This document shows, one piece after another, positions 9,903 to 17,493 of a stretch of DNA of 64,000 bases. The translations under genes were made by a program, and so were the position numbers. The number at the start of each line of letters is the position of its first letter. Position 1 is the first letter of the stretch. Under the pieces are notes generated by a model. The model searched no databases, was not told where the DNA came from, and saw only the letters and a list, made by a program, of their open reading frames with translations. The DNA is from Paraburkholderia phenazinium (GTDB lineage: Bacteria; Pseudomonadota; Gammaproteobacteria; Burkholderiales; Burkholderiaceae). Where the stretch lies: assembly GCF_900141745.1 (NCBI RefSeq), contig NZ_FSRM01000001.1, positions 1,116,001-1,180,000 of the forward strand, read 5' to 3'.

Positions 9903-10742
9903 CTAGCTCTTTCCGGAGAACCCGGCTTCATGTCCGAGCGGATAAATTCCGGTGGCGGGCGCGCCGATCTGGAAGGGCAATCCTGCTGCCGCATTCGGCG
10001 CAGACACGAGGCCCTTTTCCGCCATGCGCAGCGCAAGGTAGTAACGAACCGCTTCGATCGGCGAGAGGCCAATAGCCTGCAGCGAGATGAGTTCGCGCAT
10101 CCGCTCGTCCTTGGGCACGATCAGGACCTTGAGGTCATTCAGCATGATGCCAAACGTTCTCAGGAAATCGGAGAGATGCGTCTTGACCGACTCACGGATC
10201 TCGTTGATATGCTCGTTGATGTTTTCCATCTTCGTCACCTGGACGATCTGATTGATCGCCTGCTCGATTGCGGGGCCGGCATAGTCCGCGACCTCTTGCG
10301 TATCGATGAGGTTGCCGTTGAACGGCAGGTGCGTAATAAGATCGAGCGCTGCTTCCTTGGTATCGATGTGAATATAGTAGTCAACCTGATACGCCATCTC
10401 AGCCATCTCGGCGCTGGTCGCGATGCCCTGGCTGCGAATCAGCAGTTTGGCGCGGTTGATGTAGATGACTTCGAACACCCACGGCGAGGAACCACCAAAA
10501 AACCCTTGGGCGATGGAGCCCAGCAGCGGCTTGTCAGGCGTAGTGAGAGCGTACTGTCCCGTCTCATACACGTTGAGCACTGCGCCGCGTGATTTCAGCA
10601 CGCAGAAGTGGTTGCTTTCGACGGTTAGCAGTGAGCCAGAAACAATGCTTTCGTCCACAATCTTGACCGCTACGCCCTTGGTACCGAGCAGGTCGGTGCC
10701 GTCGCGCTGAAGGGATGTGATGACCTGCCGTGTTATCGCCAT
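9903..10742 (-). CDS. SPFH/band-7 domain protein
   Basis: A 279-residue member of the stomatin/prohibitin/flotillin superfamily, probably associated with the inner membrane as an oligomeric scaffold. The SPFH core spans about residues 35-230, including FCVLKSRGAVLNVYETGQY, the strand-rich section around WVFEVIYINRAKLLIR, and a helix rich in Glu (INEHINEIRESVKTHLSDFL). No N-terminal membrane helix is obvious, so membrane contact may come from the domain itself or from a partner. ATG 10742 is preceded by GAGGAG and replaces an earlier in-frame start at 10793. It lies downstream of phospholipid-synthesis-like genes and upstream of an unknown helical gene. Confidence 0.8.
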   Translation of the reverse strand: MAITRQVITSLQRDGTDLLGTKGVAVKIVDESIVSGSLLTVESNHFCVLKSRGAVLNVYETGQYALTTPDKPLLGSIAQGFFGGSSPWVFEVIYINRAKLLIRSQGIATSAEMAEMAYQVDYYIHIDTKEAALDLITHLPFNGNLIDTQEVADYAGPAIEQAINQIVQVTKMENINEHINEIRESVKTHLSDFLRTFGIMLNDLKVLIVPKDERMRELISLQAIGLSPIEAVRYYLALRMAEKGLVSAPNAAAGLPFQIGAPATGIYPLGHEAGFSGKS

Positions 10743-10846
10743 GTCTTGCTCCTCATCTTGATCTCGTTCGTTGAACTGCTCGAGTGTTCGCAACGGTTCG
10801 GATAATGGAGCCGGCCGGCCGTCAGGAACGGTCGGTTCATATCCGT

Positions 10847-11779
10847 CTACTGCACGTAAAGATACCGCACCAGGTGGAAAAACACCGGCGCAGCAAAACA
10901 GATCGAATCGACACGATCCAGCGCACCGCCATGCCCGGCAATCATCGAACCCCAGTCTTTCGCGCCTAGCGAGCGTTTAACCGCAGACAGGACGAGTCCA
11001 CCTACAAATCCCGCCAACACGATTGCCAGCGACATCAGGAACGCCGCGCCGAAGCTGAACGGCGTGATCCGGTAAAGCGCCGCGCCAGCCAACGTAGCCA
11101 GCAGCCCTCCGCCGACGAATCCCTCCACAGTCTTCGACGGACTCAGCAACGGCGCGATTTTGCGCTTCCCGAACAGCTTGCCGACAACATACTGGAACAC
11201 ATCGCTGATTTGCACCACCAGCAGGAAGAAGAACAGCAGCAGCGCGTTCTCGCCCTCATAGTGCGGGATATCCAGAATCAGAAGAGCGGGCGCATGACTC
11301 AACCCATAGACGCACACCATCAGTGCCCAATGGATCTTCGAGTTGCGGCTCAGAAACTCGTGCGTATCCTGCGTCAGCGCGGACACTAGCGACAACGTGA
11401 TGAACAGATGCACCGGTACGAAGATGGAAAACATCCCGTACCACCGGACCCACAGCAGCAGATACTGCACCGGAATCGCGATGAAGAATGCGATGAAGAG
11501 CGTGGTGTGATCGCTCGGCGTCGTCGGCGTTAGCGTGATGAACTCGCGTAGCGCGAGATACGACACCACTGCGAAGACGATGTAAGTGGCCGTCGGCCCG
11601 AGGCCGATCGCAATTGCCATGATCGCGATCATGCCCCACCAGGCACGAATACGCTGGTTCAGATTGGCGATGGTCGCGCTTTTACCGCCGTCGCGCCACG
11701 CGAGAATCGCACCGATAATCGATGCAATGGCCAGAAAGCCGGTGAGGCCGCCCACAAGTTCCCAGAACGCTGTTCTCAT
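10847..11779 (-). CDS. CdsA-family phosphatidate cytidylyltransferase (YnbB-like)
   Basis: Predicted to make CDP-diacylglycerol (or a related CDP-lipid) from phosphatidate and CTP in the inner membrane. The 310-residue protein has about eight hydrophobic segments. The CdsA signature near the C-terminus reads SAVKRSLGAKDW...AGHGGALDRVDS, with the conserved acidic DRxDS. A canonical essential cdsA normally sits near dxr/uppS; this gene instead sits with an acyltransferase and a divergent CDP-alcohol phosphotransferase, so it is more likely an accessory paralogue of the E. coli YnbB type. It follows the plsC-like gene on the same strand with a 21-bp gap. Confidence 0.88.
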   Translation of the reverse strand: MRTAFWELVGGLTGFLAIASIIGAILAWRDGGKSATIANLNQRIRAWWGMIAIMAIAIGLGPTATYIVFAVVSYLALREFITLTPTTPSDHTTLFIAFFIAIPVQYLLLWVRWYGMFSIFVPVHLFITLSLVSALTQDTHEFLSRNSKIHWALMVCVYGLSHAPALLILDIPHYEGENALLLFFFLLVVQISDVFQYVVGKLFGKRKIAPLLSPSKTVEGFVGGGLLATLAGAALYRITPFSFGAAFLMSLAIVLAGFVGGLVLSAVKRSLGAKDWGSMIAGHGGALDRVDSICFAAPVFFHLVRYLYVQ

Positions 11780-11800
11780 AGTGTTTAATGTTTTGGAATG

Positions 11801-12463
11801 CTATTGATCTGAAGTGGCTGTTCTCGCCGCAGTCTCGAGCGCCTCCCGAGCAGGAGAAAGTTCGACGATCGCGTCGCGGGCGCGGCGCAGAAAATCCGCT
11901 TTCGCCTCTTCCGGCTTTAATTGCAGCGTGCCGCCGAAATGCACCTTGCAGATTAGCGGCACTGGCCAGATTGCGCCTTTGGGCATGATCCGCTGCAGAT
12001 TCTCCAGGTAGACTGGGCACAGGTCGATATCAGGAAACTCGCTGGCGAGCCTGAAGATGCCGCTCTTGAATGCCTGCGGCAATGCTTCGGCGCTACGTGT
12101 GCCCTCGGGAAAAATGATCACGGACTCGCCAAGCCGCAATGCCTCGCGGACCGGATCGAGCGGGTCACCTTCACCTTCATGCTTGCGGTCGATCAACACG
12201 ACGTTGAGCAGATCGCGCGCAATATGCACTTTGGCTTTGCCGCGCTGCCAATAGTCGCGCGCAGCCACGGGGCGAACCTGATGACGCAACTCACTCGGCA
12301 ACGCGGCGAGGATCGCCAGCGTGTCGATGTGGCTCGTGTGATTCGAAAAGTAGATGGTCTGCGAGGCGCTCGGCGCGCCGTGATGCCACACGGGGTAGGT
12401 ACCTGCCACGAGGCGTACGACGCTCAGCAGAAAGTCACGTTCCCACGCGTGCCAGGTACTCAT
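11801..12463 (-). CDS. PlsC-like 1-acylglycerol-3-phosphate acyltransferase
   Basis: A 220-residue acyltransferase of the PlsC/LPLAT family, predicted to transfer an acyl chain to lysophosphatidate or a similar acceptor at the membrane. The catalytic H-x4-D motif is visible as SNHTSHIDT, and the substrate-binding block as FPEGTRS. A further family block follows around DLCPVYLENL. An earlier in-frame ATG at 12562 exists, but ATG 12463 has GAGAGGAG in place and gives a normal family length. It is the first gene of the minus-strand run plsC-like, cdsA-like, SPFH, unknown, and is divergent from a YnbA-like gene. Confidence 0.88.
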   Translation of the reverse strand: MSTWHAWERDFLLSVVRLVAGTYPVWHHGAPSASQTIYFSNHTSHIDTLAILAALPSELRHQVRPVAARDYWQRGKAKVHIARDLLNVVLIDRKHEGEGDPLDPVREALRLGESVIIFPEGTRSAEALPQAFKSGIFRLASEFPDIDLCPVYLENLQRIMPKGAIWPVPLICKVHFGGTLQLKPEEAKADFLRRARDAIVELSPAREALETAARTATSDQ

Positions 12464-12795
12464 GAATGCTCCTCTCGAAGCGATGCGCTGCAAGCGGTCG
12501 CTTGCCCTCGCGCTTATCTTCGTTATCCAAACTTCTGCCGACGGCCAGAATCCTTCTGACACCGACGCATTCTTATGCGATGCGAATCATCGTATGCGAG
12601 AGCAGAAGATTTCAGTCGCGGCATTATGACGAGTTTCCATGACAAGCACCACATCGCTTTGCTCGGGCTCGTCTTGACGTTCGTTGCCGTTTAAATGACG
12701 ATGTCGCTGTTTGTGACAGCACAAACAGAGCGGGCGCGGGACATGTCGCCCGACTTCCCGAAAGACCATTCAAGACGCCAATCAACGAGCGCGCT
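12464..12795. other. 332-bp divergent intergenic region of the lipid cassette
   Basis: No convincing gene is present. It must hold the promoters for the plsC-like gene (minus) and the YnbA-like gene (plus). Two inverted repeats stand out. ATGCGATG-N5-CATCGTAT at 12575-12595 has one mismatch. CTGTTTGTG-N4-CACAAACAG at 12707-12728 is perfect. Confidence 0.5.
12707..12728. repeat. Perfect 9-bp inverted repeat, candidate operator
   Basis: CTGTTTGTG (12707-12715) and CACAAACAG (12720-12728) are exact inverted copies around ACAG. The element is 67 bp upstream of the YnbA-like start. It has no T tract, so an operator is a better guess than a terminator. Confidence 0.45.
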
Positions 12796-13401
12796 ATGAG
12801 CGTATACGCACTAAAACCGAAGTTCCAGAATCTGCTGCGTCCGTTGGTGCGGCAACTCGCACGCGCAGGCGTCACTGCCAATCAGGTCACCGTATCGGCT
12901 GCGCTTGGATCGATACTCGTCGGGATCGTGGCGGGTTTCGGATTTCCGCTTTACCGGCTGTTTTTGCTGATCCCTGTCTGGCTGTTTTTGCGCATGGCGC
13001 TCAATGCGATAGACGGAATGCTGGCGCGCGAATTCGGTCAAAAGAGCGCGCTCGGCGCCTATTTGAATGAACTGGGAGATGTGGTCTCGGACATAGCCCT
13101 GACATTGCCGTTTCTAGTGATACCCGAGTTTAATCCGGCCGATATCTGGGTGTTTGTGCTGTCCGCGGTGGTGGTCGAATGCGCGGGTCTGGTCGGACCG
13201 CTGGCTGGTGCCACGCGTCGTTATGATGGACCGCTTGGCAAGAGCGATCGCGCCGTCGCGGTCGGCGCGTTTGGTTTGTGGATTGGTTTGGGTTTGCCGC
13301 TGGCGCACTGGGCAGACTGGCTGTGGTGCGCGTTGACCGCGCTGTCGGTGATTACGGTCTGGCAGCGGATTAGAAAGGGAGTGACGGAGGCGCGAGGTTA
13401 A
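12796..13401 (+). CDS. CDP-alcohol phosphatidyltransferase family protein (YnbA-like)
   Basis: A 201-residue inner-membrane protein of the CDP-alcohol phosphotransferase superfamily, which transfers a phospho-lipid head or tail from a CDP-linked donor to an alcohol. The signature region reads NAIDGMLAR...GAYLNELGD. In the usual D-xx-DG-xx-AR-x8-9-G-xxx-D-xxx-D pattern, the first and third aspartates are asparagine here. To my recollection E. coli YnbA shares this Asn pattern, so it looks like a subfamily trait rather than damage. About six hydrophobic helices are visible. The gene is divergent from the plsC-like/cdsA-like run and probably works with it. Confidence 0.85.
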   Translation: MSVYALKPKFQNLLRPLVRQLARAGVTANQVTVSAALGSILVGIVAGFGFPLYRLFLLIPVWLFLRMALNAIDGMLAREFGQKSALGAYLNELGDVVSDIALTLPFLVIPEFNPADIWVFVLSAVVVECAGLVGPLAGATRRYDGPLGKSDRAVAVGAFGLWIGLGLPLAHWADWLWCALTALSVITVWQRIRKGVTEARG

Positions 13402-13427
13402 GCCGCCCAGCGCGCTCCTGCTAACCT

Positions 13428-14546
13428 TCAAATAACCGGCGGCGCTTCACGGAGATCCGCTCCCACGCGAATGCACGCCACCCTGCGATCCGCCGTCCCA
13501 CGCGAGATCGACTGCGGCACCTCTTCGGCGCAAGCTGCAATCGCCTCGGGACAGCGCGTGCGGAACGCACATCCAGAGGGCAGGTTGAGCGGCGATGGCA
13601 TCTCTCCAGTTAGCACCGCATGTTTGCGTGTGCGCTCGATCGCAGGATCAGGCCGCGGCACCGCCGACAACAACGCCCGTGTATAAGGATGCTGCGGCGA
13701 CCCATACACCTCCTGCCGCGTGCCCAGCTCCATCACGCGCCCGAGGTACATGACCAGCACGCGCTGGCTGATCGCCTTCACGACCGCCAGATCATGCGCG
13801 ACAAACAGCAGCGACAGCGACAACTCCCGCTGCAAATCGCGCAACAGATTGACGATCTGCGCCTGAATCGAAACATCCAGCGCCGACACGGGTTCATCGC
13901 AAATCACCAGTTGCGGCTCACCCACCAGTGCCCGCGCAATCCCGATCCGCTGACACTGTCCACCAGAAAACTCGTGCGCATAGCGCGACAGATGATGCGC
14001 GCCAAGACCCACGCGCTCCAGCATCGTTACCACGCGCGCATGAGTCTCATCACGCCCCAGACCGGGTCGTTGCACCTTTAACGGCTCGGTGACGATCTGC
14101 TCGATGGTCATCCGTGGATCCAGCGAGGCCAGCGGGTCCTGAAACACCATCTGCACGTCCTTGCGCAGCCGCTCCATCGCAACGGCCGGACGGCGTCCGT
14201 CGGTCACCGTCTCCGTATCGCGCCAGCGCACGCTGCCTTCCGTCACAGGTGTGAGGCCGATAATCGCTCGCGCCAGTGTCGACTTGCCGCAGCCCGACTC
14301 GCCTACGAGTCCCAGCGTCTCACCGCGTCGCACGTCGAACGACACGCCATCCACTGCGCGCAAGGTCGCTTTCGACGACCACGGATACGCGCCGCGCGGC
14401 ACCCGGAAGTGCACCTTGAGATCGCGCACCGTCAGCACCGGCTCGCCCGCCACGTTGGCACGTGCTTCACCCGCCGCGCCGCCCAGCGGCTTTCCCGATG
14501 TCCCGTCACCCATACCCACCGTCCTTTGCGTCACCGTGTTACTCAC
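13428..14546 (-). CDS. oppF: Oligopeptide/dipeptide ABC transporter ATP-binding protein (OppF-like)
   Basis: Second ATPase of the oligopeptide importer. Walker A is GESGCGKSTLAR, the ABC signature is FSGGQCQRIGIARAL, and Walker B is LVICDEPVSALD. A C-terminal oligopeptide-type extension with cysteines (CAFRTRCPEAIAAC) follows. An in-frame ATG/GTG further upstream (14585) exists, but GTG 14546 overlaps the oppD stop by four bases (GTGA), a standard translational-coupling arrangement, and gives 372 residues. Last gene of the operon oppA-oppB-oppC-oppD-oppF. OppF versus DppF cannot be separated from sequence alone; the gene order favours Opp. Confidence 0.88.
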   Translation of the reverse strand: MSNTVTQRTVGMGDGTSGKPLGGAAGEARANVAGEPVLTVRDLKVHFRVPRGAYPWSSKATLRAVDGVSFDVRRGETLGLVGESGCGKSTLARAIIGLTPVTEGSVRWRDTETVTDGRRPAVAMERLRKDVQMVFQDPLASLDPRMTIEQIVTEPLKVQRPGLGRDETHARVVTMLERVGLGAHHLSRYAHEFSGGQCQRIGIARALVGEPQLVICDEPVSALDVSIQAQIVNLLRDLQRELSLSLLFVAHDLAVVKAISQRVLVMYLGRVMELGTRQEVYGSPQHPYTRALLSAVPRPDPAIERTRKHAVLTGEMPSPLNLPSGCAFRTRCPEAIAACAEEVPQSISRGTADRRVACIRVGADLREAPPVI

Positions 14547-15550
14547 CGCACCACCTCCATCATCTCGCCGACCGGGCGCAGGCAAGCACGCCAGCCGTCC
14601 GTCCGGTCGACGATGGCCTCCAGTTCGGGCCGCGTCGTATGGCAGCGGTCCTTTGCCAGCGCACAGCGTGGCGCAAATGCGCAGCCTTCGATGGCCTCGC
14701 CCGGCGCAGGGGGATTACCTGCGATCGTGCGCAACGGGGCATCGATGTCGTGTGTGCCGTCGGTGTCGTCGAGTCGCGGCAGCGCATCGAGCAGCCCGCG
14801 CGTGTACGGATGAGTCGGGTTCTCGAACAACGCTTGCGCACTCGCGCGCTCCACGGTGCGGCCTGCGTACATCACCATCACGTCGTCCGCGAGTCCTGCC
14901 ACCACGCCCATGTCGTGCGTGATCAGAATAATCGCCGTACCCAGGTCGCGATTCAGCTCGCGCAGCAGTTCGATGATCTGCGCCTGCACCGTCACGTCGA
15001 GCGCGGTGGTTGGTTCGTCGGCAATAAGGATTTCGGGTTCGGTCAGCAGCGCGGTTGCGATGGTCACGCGCTGGCGCATGCCACCTGAAAACTCATGCGG
15101 ATATCGATCGATACGTCGCGCCGCATCCGGAATCCACACGCGCTGCAGTGCCTCGATGGCCTGGCGGCGCGCATCGCGCCGCGACACGCCGCGGTGCAAT
15201 TGCAGCGCTTCGGTCATCTGACGCTCGACCGTGAGAAACGGGTTGAGCGACGTCATCGGATCCTGAAACACCATGCCAATGCGATCGCCGCGAATCTGGT
15301 TCAGTTCGCGCTGACTCAGCGCCAGCAGATTGCGGCCTGCGTACAGCGCTTCGCCGGAGGTCTGGCCATTGCCGGGGAGCAGCCCGAGCAGCGCCATCAC
15401 TGTCTGACTTTTACCCGAGCCCGATTCGCCGACAATCCCCAGCGTCTTGCCCTTTTCGAGCGTGAACGATACGCGTTGCACCGCGTCCACGGGCGAGGCG
15501 TCGCGCCGTGTGAAGCGTACCCCCAGGTCTTTTACTTCGAGCAACGCCAT
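14543..15550 (-). CDS. oppD: Oligopeptide/dipeptide ABC transporter ATP-binding protein (OppD-like)
   Basis: First ATPase of the importer, 335 residues. Walker A GESGSGKSQTVMALLGLLP, Q-loop region VFQDPMTSLNPFLTV, ABC signature FSGGMRQRVTIATAL and Walker B ILIADEPTTALDVTVQ are all intact, followed by the H-loop ITHDMGVV. The C-terminal cysteine-containing extension typical of Opp/Dpp ATPases (CAFAPRCALAKDRC), which in some members binds an iron-sulfur cluster, is present. It starts 1 bp after the oppC stop and overlaps oppF by 4 bp. Confidence 0.9.
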   Translation of the reverse strand: MALLEVKDLGVRFTRRDASPVDAVQRVSFTLEKGKTLGIVGESGSGKSQTVMALLGLLPGNGQTSGEALYAGRNLLALSQRELNQIRGDRIGMVFQDPMTSLNPFLTVERQMTEALQLHRGVSRRDARRQAIEALQRVWIPDAARRIDRYPHEFSGGMRQRVTIATALLTEPEILIADEPTTALDVTVQAQIIELLRELNRDLGTAIILITHDMGVVAGLADDVMVMYAGRTVERASAQALFENPTHPYTRGLLDALPRLDDTDGTHDIDAPLRTIAGNPPAPGEAIEGCAFAPRCALAKDRCHTTRPELEAIVDRTDGWRACLRPVGEMMEVVR

Positions 15551-15551
15551 C

Positions 15552-16451
15552 TCAACGCTCCTTGGTATCGAGCGCGTCGCGCAGCCCGTCGCCTACAAAA
15601 TTCACGCAATACAGCGTGACGCACAGCATCACCGCCGGGCACAGCAGCAGCCACGGCATCGACTCCAGTTTCTGCGCGCCGTCGTTGATCAGCACTCCCC
15701 AGCTTGTCATCGGTTCCTGCACGCCCAGACCGAGAAACGACAGTACGGATTCGGTCAGCACGATGCCCGGCACCGTGACCGTCGCGTACACCACCACCAC
15801 GCCGAGCAGGTTCGGCACGATGTGCCGCAGGATGATCCCCGGTGTGCTCACGCCGGTCGCGCGCGCTGCGTCGATGAACTCACGGGTCCGCAGCGATAGC
15901 GTCTGACCGCGCACCACGCGCGCCATGTCGAGCCACGAGAACGCGCTGATCGTCAGCACCACCAGGTAGAACGCGCGGCCCAGCAGCGTCATCATCAGGA
16001 TCGCGATCAGCATGTAGGGGATTGCGTACATCATGTCGACGATACGCATCATCACCGCATCGGTCCGTCCGCCGATATAGCCGGCCGTCGCACCCCACGC
16101 GACGCCGATCAGTCCCGACACCAGCGTGCCAAGCAGCCCGACTTCGAGCGACACGCGTCCGCCGGCAAGCGTGCGCACCAGCAGGTCGCGGCCGAGTTCG
16201 TCGGTGCCGAACCAGTGCTGGCCCAGCAGCGTGGGCGGCATGCTGATAGCGCCCCAGTCGTTGGCGGCGGGATCGTTGGAGAGGAGCAGCGGACCCACAA
16301 AGCAGGCAATGATGATGATCCCAAGGATCACCAGGCTGGCGAGCGCCGCGCGGTTGCGCAGAAACTGCCTGAAGGCAAGCTCAAGCGGACTGCGCGAGCG
16401 TCGCGGGGCGGCGGTAGCTGTAGTCGCAGCGGTGGAAGGGGAGGTGTTCAT
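15552..16451 (-). CDS. oppC: Oligopeptide ABC transporter permease (OppC-like)
   Basis: Inner-membrane permease of 299 residues with an N-terminal cytoplasmic segment, a first helix LASLVILGIIIIACFVGPLL, and a five-helix BPD_transp_1 domain. The EAA-type coupling loop that docks on the ATPases is visible as EFIDAARATGVSTPGIILRHIVPN. The N-terminus has a Thr/Ala/Ser-rich stretch (about residues 3-20) that is probably disordered. ATG 16451 was chosen because it begins the recognisable permease; the frame stays open upstream without permease features. It follows oppB after about 60 bp. Confidence 0.9.
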   Translation of the reverse strand: MNTSPSTAATTATAAPRRSRSPLELAFRQFLRNRAALASLVILGIIIIACFVGPLLLSNDPAANDWGAISMPPTLLGQHWFGTDELGRDLLVRTLAGGRVSLEVGLLGTLVSGLIGVAWGATAGYIGGRTDAVMMRIVDMMYAIPYMLIAILMMTLLGRAFYLVVLTISAFSWLDMARVVRGQTLSLRTREFIDAARATGVSTPGIILRHIVPNLLGVVVVYATVTVPGIVLTESVLSFLGLGVQEPMTSWGVLINDGAQKLESMPWLLLCPAVMLCVTLYCVNFVGDGLRDALDTKER

Positions 16452-16510
16452 GGTGTCTCTATCGTAGATCGTAGTTCGATGATCAAGGCGTGGGATCCGT
16501 TGCCGGGATC

Positions 16511-17449
16511 TCAGTAGCGGATGCGCGGGTCGAGCCACGCGTACGCCAGATCGACGAGCAGGTTGAACACGACGGCCGCCACGGTCGTAAGCACCACGAG
16601 TCCGAGCACGAGCGTGTAATCGCGGTTGATGGCGCCGTCCACCACCAGTTGTCCGAGGCCAGGCAGCGCGAACACCGACTCCGTGACCACCGCGGCAGTA
16701 ATCGAAGAGATGCAGATCGAGCCCAGCAGCGACACCACCGGCATCAAGGCGGGCTTGAGTGCGTGCCGCAGCACGATCACATGACCAGGCATGCCCTTCG
16801 CGCGCGCGGTGCGAATGAAATTCCCCGACAGCACTTCGATCATGCTGCCGCGCATCACCCGCGCAATCGATGAAACGTTGATGATCACCAGCAGCGCCAT
16901 CGGCAGCACGCGGTAGCGCCAGCCACCGTCGCCCCAGCCGCCTGCGGGCAGCCAGCCGTGGCCATCCGAGCGCTTGAGCAGAATTGCAAACACCCACACC
17001 AGCACCGGGCCGAGCACGAACGGCGGAATCACGTTGCCGACGTTGCCGAGCAGCATCACGATGCGATCGGTGATGCCGTCGCGACGCACTGCAGCCGCCG
17101 TGCCGAGCAGCACGCCGATCACGAGCGCGATCGGCACCGAGAGGCCGCCCACGCCGAGGCTGACCGGCAGCGCCTTGCTGACGAGGTCATTGACCGACCA
17201 GTCGACGTAGCGCACCGACGGCCCGAGATCGCCATGCAGCAGTGCGTTTAGATATAGCAGGTACTGCTTCCAGAGCGGCTGGTCGAGGTGATATTTCGCG
17301 TTCAGATTCGCGATGGTGGCCGCGGACAGGTGCTTTTCAGTGTCGAACGGACCGCCCGGCGTCGCGTGCAACATCAGATAGCACACCGTAATCACGGCAA
17401 GAACGGTTGGAATGACCCATAGGGTACGGCGCAGCGCGTAGGCGAGCAT
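16511..17449 (-). CDS. oppB: Oligopeptide ABC transporter permease (OppB-like)
   Basis: Inner-membrane permease of 312 residues. The N-terminus (LRRTLWVIPTVLAVITVCYLM) is the conserved first helix of OppB/DppB proteins, followed by the periplasmic motif HATPGGPFD. The C-terminal half contains the coupling loop GNFIRTARAKGMPGHVIVLRHALKPAL. It sits 44 bp after oppA and pairs with OppC to form the translocation channel. Confidence 0.92.
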   Translation of the reverse strand: MLAYALRRTLWVIPTVLAVITVCYLMLHATPGGPFDTEKHLSAATIANLNAKYHLDQPLWKQYLLYLNALLHGDLGPSVRYVDWSVNDLVSKALPVSLGVGGLSVPIALVIGVLLGTAAAVRRDGITDRIVMLLGNVGNVIPPFVLGPVLVWVFAILLKRSDGHGWLPAGGWGDGGWRYRVLPMALLVIINVSSIARVMRGSMIEVLSGNFIRTARAKGMPGHVIVLRHALKPALMPVVSLLGSICISSITAAVVTESVFALPGLGQLVVDGAINRDYTLVLGLVVLTTVAAVVFNLLVDLAYAWLDPRIRY

Positions 17450-17493
17450 GGCGGATTCCGTTACTTCAATATTCGGTGGTCAGTGAGCGGGGC

